A stretch of DNA of 64,000 bases from CADEEV01 sp964442185. GTDB taxonomy: Bacteria > Acidobacteriota > Vicinamibacteria > Fen-336. The position numbers and the translations under genes are program-made. The stretch is taken from contig CAYTWT010000244.1 of assembly GCA_964442185.1 (NCBI GenBank), forward strand, positions 1 through 64,000, read 5' to 3'. Shown in pieces: positions 10,002-18,988 of the stretch (its first letter is position 1; every line of letters starts with the position of its first letter). The notes beneath the pieces are model-generated. The model made no database searches. It had not been told where the DNA came from and saw nothing but the letters and a program-made list of their open reading frames with translations.

Positions 10002-12328
10002 GCCCCTCGGAGGCTGGCCGGGCCCGTTGGCAGTACCCGGTGCTGACCGCGCTCCTGTCGCTTGCGGCCAATCCGGGGGCTATCTGGCCCGACCGGACGT
10101 ACTTCTACCGGGACTTCGCCGTCACCTTCCAGCCGCTCCATGACCTGTTTCTTCGCGCCCTGCGGTCGGGCCGATGGATCTTCTGGAATCCCTACTCCTA
10201 TGAGGGCTCGGCGCTCCTGCCCACGCTCTACCCGCTCGATTTGCTGCAGGTGTTCTGGCCCGGGCCGGTCGCGGCCTCGTGGCTCCTCAGTCTGCACTTT
10301 CCCCTGGCCGCCCTCGGCATGTACGCGCTCGCCCGCGACCTTGGCGCCTCGCGCCCGGGGGCGTGTGGCGCAGGTATCGTCTATTCGCTCTCGGGTCTCG
10401 CGCAGTCCTCCCTGAACCTCAGCGTCTTCCTGGAGGCCCTGGCCTTGGCGCCGCTGCTGGTTCTCACGCTGCGCCGCGCTGCACTGCGGGGCGGGCGCGA
10501 CGTACCCCACGCGGCCCTGGCATTCGCGCTCTCGATCAGCACCCTGGCGGTGGAGTTCGTGGGGCAGGCGTTGCTGCTCGGCATGCTCCTCGCGCTGGCC
10601 GCGCTTCCAAGCCGGCCCGCCCTGGCCCGGTTGCTCGCGGCCCTCGGCCTCGGTCTCGCCGTGGCGGCGCTGCCGATTCTATTGACCGTCGGCATCGTCT
10701 CCGAAAGCCTGCGCCAGCACGCCGACATCGGCCCGCTGCAGCGCTCCTTGCACCCGTTCTCGCTGCTCCAGGCGATCGTCCCGAATCTCTTCTTTTCCCT
10801 GACAGAACCGATCCGCTGGGGTTGGGCGCCACGCCGACTCTTTCCGGAGGGGGGAGCCTATTTCCTCAGCATCTACCTGGGTCCGCTCACACTGGCAGCG
10901 GCTGCGAACGGGCTGCGCGGCGAGAGGCGCCTGCGCTGGCTGCTCCTCGTGCTGACGACGCTGGGACTCTGGTACGCTCTCGGCCGCCACGCTGGCCTGG
11001 CCCCTGTGGTGGTGCCGCTGCTGCCATTCTTCCGTTTCCCGGTGAAGGCCCTGCTGCTGCCCTGCCTCGGCGTGTCGATCCTGGCCGGCTTCGGCATCAC
11101 GGCGCTAGAGCAGGGCCGCGGCTTTCGGCGACTCGCGGCGATCGTGGCGGCTTTCGCCGCTCTCGTGGGCGGCGGCGCGTGGGCCGCGGGTGTCTACGCC
11201 CAGCCTCTCGGCGCCTGGCTCGGCTTGCGCCCCGAGAGCTTGCCGGTGCACCTGGCGCTCTTGAATCGCGACGCCAGGATGGCCGCCCTGGTCGCCCTCA
11301 CGGCGCTGCTGTTGGCCGCGGCTGTCGCGCGCGGCAAGCTGCGCCCGGCGCGGGCGGCGCTCCTGGTCGTCGCCTTGCTGGTCTTCGACCTGGCCCGGGC
11401 GGCGTGGGGCCTGAACCCGCAGACCTCGCCGCTCTTCTTCCGACCGCTGCCCGAGATGGCGTCGCTCGTGGGTGGGCTCGGAGGCGGCCGCGTGCTGTCG
11501 CTCGGCTATGGGCGGAGCCGTCGGATGACCGCTTTGATGACGAGCGGCCAGCCCGGCGTCGAGCTGCTCAGCTTCTTTCTGTACCGGCAGCTCTTGAACC
11601 CGTTCACCAACGTGCTCGACGACGTGGAGCTGGCCGGCGGAACCGATTTGCATTCGTTCATCCCGAACGGCGAGATCCTCCGGCCGGGGGACTACCTGCC
11701 GGAGGCTATCGGCAGCGTCACGCGTGAGCTAAGAAACGCAGCGGTCGTGCGCGTGCTGAGCCTCGACCCCATCGAGCATCGCGAGTTCGTTCCAAGGGGC
11801 GAGGTGGCGACGGGCTTGCCAGAGCTTTCGCTACACGTCTACGACCTCACGGACCCCTGGCCGCGGGCCTATCTCGCCTGCCGCGTCGAGGTCGAGAGCG
11901 ACCGGCAGCTTGCTCTTCAGAAAGCCCTCGCGGACGGCTTCGATCCGCGGCGCGACGTCGTGCTCGCGCGAGCCGAGCCGGCCACCTGCACGCAGGCGAG
12001 CGTGATGCGGCGCCCCGTCGCTCCCGGCGACGAGGTTTATAGCGTGGAGGCCGACGGTCTCGGCGTGCTCGTGATGCGCGACAGCTACACGCCGAGCTGG
12101 CGCGCGACGATCGATGGCCAGCCGGTGCCAGTGCTTCGGGCCAACGGCCGACACCGGGCGGTGCCGCTCCCCGCCGGGCGCCACCAGGTGCGGGCTTTTT
12201 ACGACCCGCCCTTGCTGCGCCCGGGCCTTGCGATCTCCGGCTTCGCGGGTCTGCTCGTGACAGGCGCGCTCGTCAGGCGCACGGCTGGGAAGCCGCGTGG
12301 CAGCCGGCTCCGGGAGCCGATGGTGTAA
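9998..12328 (+). CDS. YfhO-family polytopic membrane protein (second of a tandem pair)
   Basis: 776 residues from GTG 9998. It has the same design as its neighbour: YFYRDFAVTFQPLHDLF, FWNPYSYEGSALLPTLYP, many membrane helices, then a soluble region ending with DSYTPSWRATIDGQPV, LRANGRHRAVPLPAGRH and a final helix. Matching segments all along both proteins (FFRFPVKALLL, NPFTNVLDDVELA against NPFLNILDRVELA, HSFIPN) show a tandem gene duplication, now well diverged. The two may form a pair acting on the same carrier or have split substrates. Sitting between accC and folD, its pathway is not indicated by neighbours. The first base of a TAAGAT box before folD lies in its stop codon. Confidence 0.8.
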   Translation: MSPSEAGRARWQYPVLTALLSLAANPGAIWPDRTYFYRDFAVTFQPLHDLFLRALRSGRWIFWNPYSYEGSALLPTLYPLDLLQVFWPGPVAASWLLSLHFPLAALGMYALARDLGASRPGACGAGIVYSLSGLAQSSLNLSVFLEALALAPLLVLTLRRAALRGGRDVPHAALAFALSISTLAVEFVGQALLLGMLLALAALPSRPALARLLAALGLGLAVAALPILLTVGIVSESLRQHADIGPLQRSLHPFSLLQAIVPNLFFSLTEPIRWGWAPRRLFPEGGAYFLSIYLGPLTLAAAANGLRGERRLRWLLLVLTTLGLWYALGRHAGLAPVVVPLLPFFRFPVKALLLPCLGVSILAGFGITALEQGRGFRRLAAIVAAFAALVGGGAWAAGVYAQPLGAWLGLRPESLPVHLALLNRDARMAALVALTALLLAAAVARGKLRPARAALLVVALLVFDLARAAWGLNPQTSPLFFRPLPEMASLVGGLGGGRVLSLGYGRSRRMTALMTSGQPGVELLSFFLYRQLLNPFTNVLDDVELAGGTDLHSFIPNGEILRPGDYLPEAIGSVTRELRNAAVVRVLSLDPIEHREFVPRGEVATGLPELSLHVYDLTDPWPRAYLACRVEVESDRQLALQKALADGFDPRRDVVLARAEPATCTQASVMRRPVAPGDEVYSVEADGLGVLVMRDSYTPSWRATIDGQPVPVLRANGRHRAVPLPAGRHQVRAFYDPPLLRPGLAISGFAGLLVTGALVRRTAGKPRGSRLREPMV

Positions 12329-12339
12329 GATCCGCGCCC

Positions 12340-13245
12340 GTGACAGCTCGGCTTCTCGATGGCGTGGCGACGGCCCAGGCGATTCGAGACGAGCTTCGAC
12401 AGGAGCTCGTGTGGCTCGCGGCCCGAGGTGTCAAGCCCGGCCTGGGCGTGCTGCTTGTCGGTGACGATCCCGCCTCAGCCGTGTACGTGCGGAGCAAGAC
12501 GCGCGCTTGCGAGGAGCTGGGCCTGCACCACGAAATGCTCCGCCTTCCGGCGCTCGCGACGACCGATGAGGTTGCGGGCTGCATCCGCGATTTGAACGCG
12601 CGCGCGGACATCCACGGCGTCCTTGTGCAGCTTCCGCTGCCCCCACAGGTCGACGTCGAGCGGGTCCTTGGCCTCGTGGATCCTGGCAAGGACGTCGACG
12701 GTTTCCACCCGCACAACGTGGGCCGGCTGGTCCAGAAACGCTTCGGGTTCGTGGCCTGTACGCCCGCCGGCGTGATGGAGCTGCTGAAGCGGAGCGGGAT
12801 CGCGCTGTCCGGCAAACGCGCCCTGGTCTTGGGGCGCAGCGACATCGTTGGAAAGCCGATGGCGCTGCTGCTGCTCCACGCCGATGCCACGGTGACGATC
12901 GCGCACTCGCGGACACGCGATCTGCCACGCGTCACTCTCGAGGCAGACATCCTCGTGGCGGCCATCGGCAAGCCTGGCTTCGTTCGGGCGTCCCACGTCA
13001 AGCCCGGCGCCGTCGTGATCGACGTGGGCATGAATCGCATCCAGGACCCCGCGCAGGCGGAGGAACTGCTGGATGCCAAGGGCCTCGAGCTGTTCCGGCA
13101 GAAGGGCAGCGCCCTCGTGGGCGACGTCGACTTCCGGCGCGTCCGCGAGGTCGCATCGGCGATCACCCCCGTGCCGGGAGGCGTCGGGCCGCTGACGATC
13201 GCCCTGCTCATGAAGAACACCGTGAGCGCAGCCGCGCGCCACTAG
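12340..13245 (+). CDS. folD: Bifunctional methylenetetrahydrofolate dehydrogenase/cyclohydrolase
   Basis: 301 residues from GTG 12340. Interconverts 5,10-methylene-, methenyl- and 10-formyl-tetrahydrofolate. Family motifs are all present: VLLVGDDPASAVYVRSKTRACEE (with the catalytic Lys), VLVQLPLPPQVD, GKDVDGFHPHNVG, VLGRSDIVGKPMALLL for NADP binding, and the C-terminal TPVPGGVGPLTIALLM. A TAAGAT box lies 8 nt before the GTG with no ribosome-binding site between, which would fit a leaderless transcript, though the gene is also only 11 bp after the YfhO gene. Confidence 0.95.
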   Translation: MTARLLDGVATAQAIRDELRQELVWLAARGVKPGLGVLLVGDDPASAVYVRSKTRACEELGLHHEMLRLPALATTDEVAGCIRDLNARADIHGVLVQLPLPPQVDVERVLGLVDPGKDVDGFHPHNVGRLVQKRFGFVACTPAGVMELLKRSGIALSGKRALVLGRSDIVGKPMALLLLHADATVTIAHSRTRDLPRVTLEADILVAAIGKPGFVRASHVKPGAVVIDVGMNRIQDPAQAEELLDAKGLELFRQKGSALVGDVDFRRVREVASAITPVPGGVGPLTIALLMKNTVSAAARH

Positions 13246-13248
13246 CCG

Positions 13249-14400
13249 ATGCTCCGGGTGGGCCTCACCGGCGGCATTGCGTCGGGCAAGTCTCGCGTCC
13301 TCGAGCACTTCGCCGCCGCGGGCTTCGTGACACTCGACCTCGACCGCGTGGCGCATGACGTCATGGCGCCTGGTGGGACGGCGCACGCGGCGGTGCTGGC
13401 CGCCTTCGGGCCGAGCGTTCGTGCCGAGGACGGTTCGATCGATCGCAAAAAGCTCGGGCCGATCGTCTTTGGCGACGCCAAGGCTCGCGAACGCCTGAAC
13501 GCCATCGTCCACCCCCGCGTGCGGGACGAAGAGGCGCAGCGACTCGCGGCGGCTCCGCATCGAGCCGGGGCCGTGTCGGTGAGCGATGCGGCGCTGCTCG
13601 TCGAATCAGGCGGCCATCTGCGCTACGACCGCCTCGTCGTCGCCTGGTGTTCTCCCGAGGAACAGCTCCGCCGATTGTGCAGCCGCGACGCCCTGTCCGA
13701 GGCTGCGGCGCGCACGCGAATCGCCGCCCAGATGCCCAGCGACGAGAAGCGGCGCTTTGCGCACTTCGAGGTGGACACGGGGGCCAGTATCGACGAAACG
13801 GCGGCGCGAGCGCTGGGGCTGGCTCACGAACTGGGCGAACTCGCCCGGACGCGGGCGCCGAAAGACCCCCTCACGAGGGAACGCAGCGAGGCGGTACTCG
13901 CGAACAGCCTTGGCCGGGGGCCCCGGGGGCTCGACCCGCTGCAACTGCTCGATCGCCTGGCAGGGGAAGCGCACCTGGAGATGAGCGTCCTGGCGGCGCT
14001 GCTCGAGCCACCCGCCGACGGGCCCTGGCATGGGGCCGCGCGAGCCGCTGGAGAGGCGCCCGGGCCTGAGCTTCTGGCCGCGCCGCTCGCCTTCTTCTGT
14101 GCGGCTCGTCGCGGCTTCGATCGCGAATTCCTGGCGGCTGCCGCGGCTTCGCTGGCACGGCTCACGCACCGAGCGCCGCAGGCCATCGCCACGGCAGTGC
14201 TGGCCGCACTGGTCGCAAGCGACCTGCTTGAGGGCGCGCAGGCGGTCGAGACGGCGATCGAGCAGGCTCGCGTGGCGGCGGAGCGCTGGGGCGGCGCGCC
14301 GCCTGACGTGGCGGCGGTTGGAGCGCTCGCCAACCGGCTCGTCGCACCGCACCCGCCGATCACCCCGGAACTGCGCCGCGTGGTCGGCCGTTTCGTGTAG
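13249..14400 (+). CDS. coaE: Dephospho-CoA kinase with an extra C-terminal ADP-ribosylglycohydrolase-like region
   Basis: Residues 1-195 are a complete CoaE, which phosphorylates dephospho-CoA in the last step of CoA synthesis: P-loop GLTGGIASGKS (residues 5-15), DLDRVAHDVMAPGG, and SDAALLVESG. The protein is 383 residues, about 180 longer than usual CoaE. The added part contains ELLAAPLAFFCAARRG, then SLARLTHRAPQAIAT and AVLAALVASDLLEGA, a pattern close to the middle of ADP-ribosylglycohydrolases (APL.LF...LTH..P). The Asp-rich metal motifs of an active hydrolase are not visible, so the extension may be a catalytically dead relic or a regulatory domain. It follows folD after 3 bp. Confidence 0.85.
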   Translation: MLRVGLTGGIASGKSRVLEHFAAAGFVTLDLDRVAHDVMAPGGTAHAAVLAAFGPSVRAEDGSIDRKKLGPIVFGDAKARERLNAIVHPRVRDEEAQRLAAAPHRAGAVSVSDAALLVESGGHLRYDRLVVAWCSPEEQLRRLCSRDALSEAAARTRIAAQMPSDEKRRFAHFEVDTGASIDETAARALGLAHELGELARTRAPKDPLTRERSEAVLANSLGRGPRGLDPLQLLDRLAGEAHLEMSVLAALLEPPADGPWHGAARAAGEAPGPELLAAPLAFFCAARRGFDREFLAAAAASLARLTHRAPQAIATAVLAALVASDLLEGAQAVETAIEQARVAAERWGGAPPDVAAVGALANRLVAPHPPITPELRRVVGRFV

Positions 14401-14432
14401 CAGCGGAGCGCCAGGGGCGCCGGCGCCACTCT

Positions 14433-15617
14433 TCAGGGCGTCCCGGCGGTGGGCCCCAGGCGCTCCTCGACGAACGTGTTCCACTCGTGGCAGTGCGGGC
14501 AGCGCCAGAGCATGTCGTCGGCACGGTAACGGCACGACGTACAGATGTGCGGATCCCGATAGAACACCGAGTCCTCGCAGGCGCGCGAATAGCGCGCCAC
14601 GTGCTCGTCGTGGACACCCAGGCCCGGCAGCGTCCGCCACGTCTCCAGATGGACGAGCAGCACGTGGGGGTTTTCCGTGAGCGCGCGCAGCAGCAGGCCG
14701 TAGGCCTCCTCGGGCCGGCCCTCGGCGCGCAGGTGTCGCGCGAGCGCCAGCCGCGCGCGCCAGTCGCGCGGGCCCTGCGTGAGGATGGCTTCACACAGCG
14801 CGGCGAAACGCGACGGCTCGCCGCTCGCCGAGTAGGCTGCAGACAGCCGGTCGAAGGTGAGATAGGCCCGCTCGGGCGCAACGCTGATCGCGTCCTGCAG
14901 GATCGCGGCCGCCCGCCGTGGGTCGCTGGACAGGGCCAAGTCGGCGAGGCCCAGGTGGGCGGGGAACACGCGCTTGTCGAGGGAAAGGGCCGTGCGGAAT
15001 GCCTTCTCAGCCTCTTCGCGGTGGCCCGACGCCAGCGCCTCGCGGCCGATCTCCGCCTGGATGTGGCCGAGCACCAGGCCGTCGTTGCTCTTGCGCAGGC
15101 GGCTCAGCCGGCTCTGCACCTCGAACGCCTCGCGCCAGCGGCGCTGTTCCTCGTGAAGCTTCTGGAGCCCTGTGAGGGCGTGAATGTTCTTCGGGTCCAT
15201 CTCGAGCACGTCCTGGAAGGTCTGGGTCGCGCGGTCGATGAAGCCCGCCGCACGCTGATCCATCCCGAGGCAGACGAGGGCATGGGCCCGCTCGCTCCAC
15301 GCCAGATCCCCGCGCCCCAGGAGGCTCTGATGGAGCTGCATGGCGCGCTCGACCTGCCCGGTCTCCCGGTACAGGTTGCCGAGCACGAGCAGGATCTCGA
15401 AGGCCTCGGGCTCCTCGCGCACGACCTTGGTGAGCTCACTGATCGCGCGCTCGCTCTCGCCTGCCGCGAGGTAGTCCAGGCCCTGCGTGTAGTGGGGCGA
15501 CGAGCGGAACGCCGAACGTCCGAACAGGTCGCGGCGCCGCGCCTTCGCCCAGGCCCTTCCCGCGGCCAGCCCTGCGAGGGCGGCGAGGGCGATCGCGAGA
15601 AGCACCGAGTCCGTCAC
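14433..15617 (-). CDS. lapB: LapB (YciM)-like TPR protein with C-terminal rubredoxin-type zinc ribbon
   Basis: 394 residues from GTG 15617. One N-terminal membrane helix (SVLLAIALAALAGLAAGRAWA) is followed by about eight tetratricopeptide repeats, for example HYTQGLDYLAAGESERAISE and AFEILLVLGNLYRETGQ. It ends in a metal-binding knuckle, CTSCRYRADDMLWRCPHC. This is the exact layout of E. coli LapB, which brings the LpxC protease FtsH under control and so sets the LPS level. Position just after kdsC in a Kdo operon supports an LPS role. The spacing from kdsC is 22 bp. Confidence 0.85.
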   Translation of the reverse strand: MTDSVLLAIALAALAGLAAGRAWAKARRRDLFGRSAFRSSPHYTQGLDYLAAGESERAISELTKVVREEPEAFEILLVLGNLYRETGQVERAMQLHQSLLGRGDLAWSERAHALVCLGMDQRAAGFIDRATQTFQDVLEMDPKNIHALTGLQKLHEEQRRWREAFEVQSRLSRLRKSNDGLVLGHIQAEIGREALASGHREEAEKAFRTALSLDKRVFPAHLGLADLALSSDPRRAAAILQDAISVAPERAYLTFDRLSAAYSASGEPSRFAALCEAILTQGPRDWRARLALARHLRAEGRPEEAYGLLLRALTENPHVLLVHLETWRTLPGLGVHDEHVARYSRACEDSVFYRDPHICTSCRYRADDMLWRCPHCHEWNTFVEERLGPTAGTP

Positions 15618-15639
15618 GGCTGGGCGGGCCGCGCCCGAG

Positions 15640-16176
15640 TCACAGCGTGACGCCGATGCCAGCCACGGCGCGCTCCCAGTCGCCCCTGGCGCGCAGGATC
15701 GCCTCGATGAACTCGCGCAGGCAGCCGCGGCCGCCGCTGGCACTGAGGACCATGTAAGCCTCAGCCCGAACCTCATGGGGGGCGTCGGCGGGCGCCGCCG
15801 TGAGCCCCACTTCAGCCAGGATCGGCAGGTCATTGAGGTCGTCGCCGATGTAGGCGACCTCGCGTGCCTCGAGTCCCTGTTCGGCCAGGATCTCGCGCAG
15901 TGCGGCGCCCTTGTCGCGCACGCCCTGGCGCACGACCGCCATGCCCAGCTCCTGGGCGCGGCGGGCGACCAGCTCGGAAGCGCGGCCCGAGACGAGGCCT
16001 GTGCGCAGACCAGCGTGGTGCGCGAGGACGATGCCGAGGCCGTCACGGACGTGGAACGCCTTGGCCTCGCGTCCGTCGGGCAGCAGCAGGAGCGAGCCGT
16101 CGGTCATCACCCCGTCGACGTCGCTGAGCAGGAGTTTGATCGCGCGGCAGCGCTCGGCGAGTGCTGCGTCCTTCAT
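15640..16176 (-). CDS. kdsC: 3-deoxy-D-manno-octulosonate 8-phosphate phosphatase
   Basis: 178-residue HAD phosphatase that removes phosphate from Kdo-8-P in the cytoplasm. Motif I is LLLSDVDGVMTDG with the nucleophile Asp, VSGRASELVARRA is motif II, and YIGDDLNDLPIL is motif IV, all as in KdsC. It lacks a cap domain, normal for this tetrameric family. The ATG at 16176 shares one base with the kdsD stop (TGATG), so the two are translationally coupled. Confidence 0.93.
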   Translation of the reverse strand: MKDAALAERCRAIKLLLSDVDGVMTDGSLLLLPDGREAKAFHVRDGLGIVLAHHAGLRTGLVSGRASELVARRAQELGMAVVRQGVRDKGAALREILAEQGLEAREVAYIGDDLNDLPILAEVGLTAAPADAPHEVRAEAYMVLSASGGRGCLREFIEAILRARGDWERAVAGIGVTL

Positions 16177-17135
16177 CAGATCATCTCCGTCTGCCAGAGG
16201 TCGTGGAGGTGGACGACGCCCTCGGCGATGCCGGCTCCGCCCACGACCACGAGCGACGTGATCCTCCGGCTCTCCATGACGTTGAGCGCCTGCGTCGCCA
16301 GCTCGCGCCGCCCGATCGTGACGGGACTCGCCGTCATGCATTCGCCCGCCGTGCGGTCGAGGAGCTGGTAACCGTGACGCTCCATCTGCCGACGCAGGTC
16401 GCCGTCGGAGACAACGCCCACGAGCCGGCCTGCCTGATCCTGCACTGTGGTCATACCCAGGCGCTTTCGCGTCATCTCGAACAGCACGTCCTTCATCGGC
16501 GACTCCGGGCCGACGCAGGGCGTCTCGTCGCCGCTGCGCATCACGTCCTCGACGCGCAACAGCTTCTTGCCGAGGCCGCCGCCGGGATGGAGGACCGCGA
16601 AGTCCTCTACGGTGAAGCCGCGCCTTTCGATGAGCGCCATCGCCAGCGCGTCGCCCATCGCCAGCGCGGCGGCGGTCGAGGCCGTCGGCGCGAGGCCGAG
16701 CGGACACGCCTCCTCGCGGATCGAGACGTCGAGGTGGACGTCGGCGCTGTGCGCCAGCGGGGAACGAGGGTTGCCTGTCAGGGCGACCACGAAGGCGCCG
16801 AGCCGCTTCAGGCTCGGCAGGAGCGCGAGGATCTCCGCCGTGTCGCCGCTGTTCGAGATCGCCAGCAGCGCGTCGCCTTTGACGATCCGGCCCAGGTCGC
16901 CGTGGATCGCCTCGGCGGGATGGAGGAAGTGGGAGGGCGTTCCCGTCGACGCGAACGTGGCGGAGAGCTTCTGGCCGATCAGGCCGCTCTTGCCCATGCC
17001 AGTCACGACGACGCGACCTTCGCACGCAAACAGCCCTTCGACGGCCCGATCGAAACCCGCATCGAGGCGATCGCGGAGCGAGAGAATGGCCTCGGCCTCG
17101 ATCTCGAAGACCTTGCGCGCCGTATCCTGGGGCAT
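16176..17135 (-). CDS. kdsD: Arabinose-5-phosphate isomerase (KdsD/KpsF)
   Basis: Converts ribulose-5-phosphate to arabinose-5-phosphate, the first Kdo precursor. 319 residues: an N-terminal SIS sugar-isomerase domain (VVTGMGKSGLIGQKLSATFASTGTP, HPAEAIHGDLG, AISNSGDTAEIL) and two C-terminal CBS domains from about residue 200 (KRLGMTTVQDQAGRLVGVVSDGDLRR). Start is ATG 17135. It probably opens a kdsD-kdsC-lapB operon; kdsB-pyrG-kdsA, usually adjacent, lie 6 kb away on the same strand. Confidence 0.94.
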   Translation of the reverse strand: MPQDTARKVFEIEAEAILSLRDRLDAGFDRAVEGLFACEGRVVVTGMGKSGLIGQKLSATFASTGTPSHFLHPAEAIHGDLGRIVKGDALLAISNSGDTAEILALLPSLKRLGAFVVALTGNPRSPLAHSADVHLDVSIREEACPLGLAPTASTAAALAMGDALAMALIERRGFTVEDFAVLHPGGGLGKKLLRVEDVMRSGDETPCVGPESPMKDVLFEMTRKRLGMTTVQDQAGRLVGVVSDGDLRRQMERHGYQLLDRTAGECMTASPVTIGRRELATQALNVMESRRITSLVVVGGAGIAEGVVHLHDLWQTEMI

Positions 17136-17218
17136 CCTCGAATCCTAGCCGGTCAGCGTCGCCGCCGCCAAATCTCGAAGCGGGCCCGTCGCGAGCTGCG
17201 GCTCCCGCGGACTGACGC

Positions 17219-18847
17219 CTAGGACGGAGGCGCCGGCGGCGGAGCGAGACGATCGAGCACGGACCGCGCGCGAGGACGCGTCGCGAGCGGGGTCGCTCGG
17301 GAGCGCGGGGCGTACGCTGCTCCCGGAGGAAGCGCCGGCAGTTCCTTCGGCCATTCCTCCTCCAGCTTCACGCGACCCGCGGAGTCCGAGCTCAGGACCA
17401 TGACCTCGTCGAAACGATAGGTGCGTGGCAGCACGCCCCACGGCGCTCGCAGCATCGGCCAGGGTTCCTGGTGCACTCCGGCCGGATCCATGAAGCACGT
17501 GATGAAGAGGTCTTCGCGGCTGTTCGCCACACAGCCCCCCGCCTTCCGCTCGTACAACAAGTCGACCGCGTGATGGAACACGAACGTGCCGAGCCAGGTC
17601 CGTCCGCCGTCGACGAAGATCAGCAGGCTGCCAGGCTTCAGATCGGGCGCGATCGCGAGGACCTGTTGCATCGCGTGCGCTTGGCGAGAGTAGGCGCCGC
17701 CGGTCCGGTCCCAGGACTCCTGGAGCTGCGACGTGCGGGCCGCCGCGTTGGCCGCCACGAAGGCTCCCAGTGCCGCGACAACGGGGAGCCGCGCGCGCCC
17801 AGGAAACGCGCGCGCCAGAAGCAGAATCGTCGCGGCGACGGCCATCGCGATCCAAGGCCCGGCGACGATCTGCGTCCGCCCCGCGCTCGCGGTCATGCGG
17901 GCGCCGACCAGGAACGCGCTATAGGACGCCGCGGCGCCGAGGATTCCGACGATCGCGCCTCGAACCAGCAGGAGGGCCGCCCGCGGCTCCGTCCCCGTTC
18001 GCCCCAGGAGGAGGGCCGCCAGGACCACCATCAGAGCCGACACGATCGCTCGCAGACCGAGCATCCCCCTCCCCGCCCAGAAGAGGGGGCCGAGATGCAG
18101 CCGAAACTGCTCGGCGAGGCGCGCGGCGAGGCCCGCGACGTCCAGGTACACGCCCAGGACCTCGCGCTGGTAGATCGTCTCCGGCCGGCCGTGGGCGAGC
18201 GGCACGACGACCGCGGCGAGGGCCAGCGCCATGACGGTGTAGTAGAGTGCCAACCCCGCGCGTGAGAGCCGCACCCCAAAGGCGCCGAGCAGAAGCGGCG
18301 CGATCAACAGGACCGGCAGCGGCCCCTCGTGGACTCGCGTCGCCAGGAAGCCGAGGGCTGCGGCGAAGACGACGAGCACAGGACGGCCCCCACTCGTCGC
18401 GAGCAGCCACAGCGACAGGACCGTGGTGGCCGTCACGCCTGCATACGCCGAGGAGTAGATCGAATTCAGGCGCAGCCAATCTGAAGGCGCCCACGTCGCG
18501 GCGAACACGCCGGCCAAGAGCGCCCACTCCGGCCGCCCCGGGGCGAGACGCAGCAGCAGCAGGCTCGTCAGTAATCCCGCGAGCACGAGGTAGTGCCCGT
18601 GGACCAGCCACGATCCTTCCAGCAAGTGCGCGGGGAAGAGGCCGACCGGGAGATTGAAGAGCAGGCCGAAGGGACGATTCGCGTGCGGAACCGCCGCGAT
18701 GCCGCCCGAGACGAGCGAAAGGATCATCCATTCGTCGATCCCGCCGAAGTTCTCCGGGCGCACCGCGCCGAATTGCACCCAGAACACGACGTAGACGGCC
18801 ACGAGCACGACGGCGACTCGCTTGGGCCGCATCTCAGGCGCCGTCAT
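17219..18847 (-). CDS. GT-C-like polytopic membrane protein, paralogue A of three
   Basis: 542 residues, about eleven hydrophobic segments. The first outer loop carries NFGGIDEWMILSLVSGG and then PHANRPFGLLFNLP; an acidic residue in this loop is where GT-C glycosyltransferases keep their catalytic base. The extracytoplasmic C-terminal part holds IFVDGGRTWLGTFVFHHAVDLLYERKAGG. Both blocks recur in the genes at 21437 and 33405, so this is a local paralogous family. A TAGAAT box lies 12 nt before ATG 18847. Function is not known; transfer of a polyprenyl-linked sugar is the best guess given the GT2 gene divergently transcribed next door. Confidence 0.65.
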   Translation of the reverse strand: MTAPEMRPKRVAVVLVAVYVVFWVQFGAVRPENFGGIDEWMILSLVSGGIAAVPHANRPFGLLFNLPVGLFPAHLLEGSWLVHGHYLVLAGLLTSLLLLRLAPGRPEWALLAGVFAATWAPSDWLRLNSIYSSAYAGVTATTVLSLWLLATSGGRPVLVVFAAALGFLATRVHEGPLPVLLIAPLLLGAFGVRLSRAGLALYYTVMALALAAVVVPLAHGRPETIYQREVLGVYLDVAGLAARLAEQFRLHLGPLFWAGRGMLGLRAIVSALMVVLAALLLGRTGTEPRAALLLVRGAIVGILGAAASYSAFLVGARMTASAGRTQIVAGPWIAMAVAATILLLARAFPGRARLPVVAALGAFVAANAAARTSQLQESWDRTGGAYSRQAHAMQQVLAIAPDLKPGSLLIFVDGGRTWLGTFVFHHAVDLLYERKAGGCVANSREDLFITCFMDPAGVHQEPWPMLRAPWGVLPRTYRFDEVMVLSSDSAGRVKLEEEWPKELPALPPGAAYAPRSRATPLATRPRARSVLDRLAPPPAPPS

Positions 18848-18988
18848 TGGTTGGCGCTCATTCTACGTTCGCGGGGCGCACGGGTGGCCCGTGACCGAAG
18901 TGCCGCCATCCGAGCCGCTGGCAGGGCAGCTCCGCGAGCGCCTGCCGCGCATGGAAGCAGGGGAGGCGATGCGGTAACATCCGGCCAC

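Noticed and set aside
14416..14427. GGCGCCGGCGCC palindrome between the convergent coaE and lapB genes as a terminator.
   Set aside because: There is no loop of useful size and no T-run on either strand.
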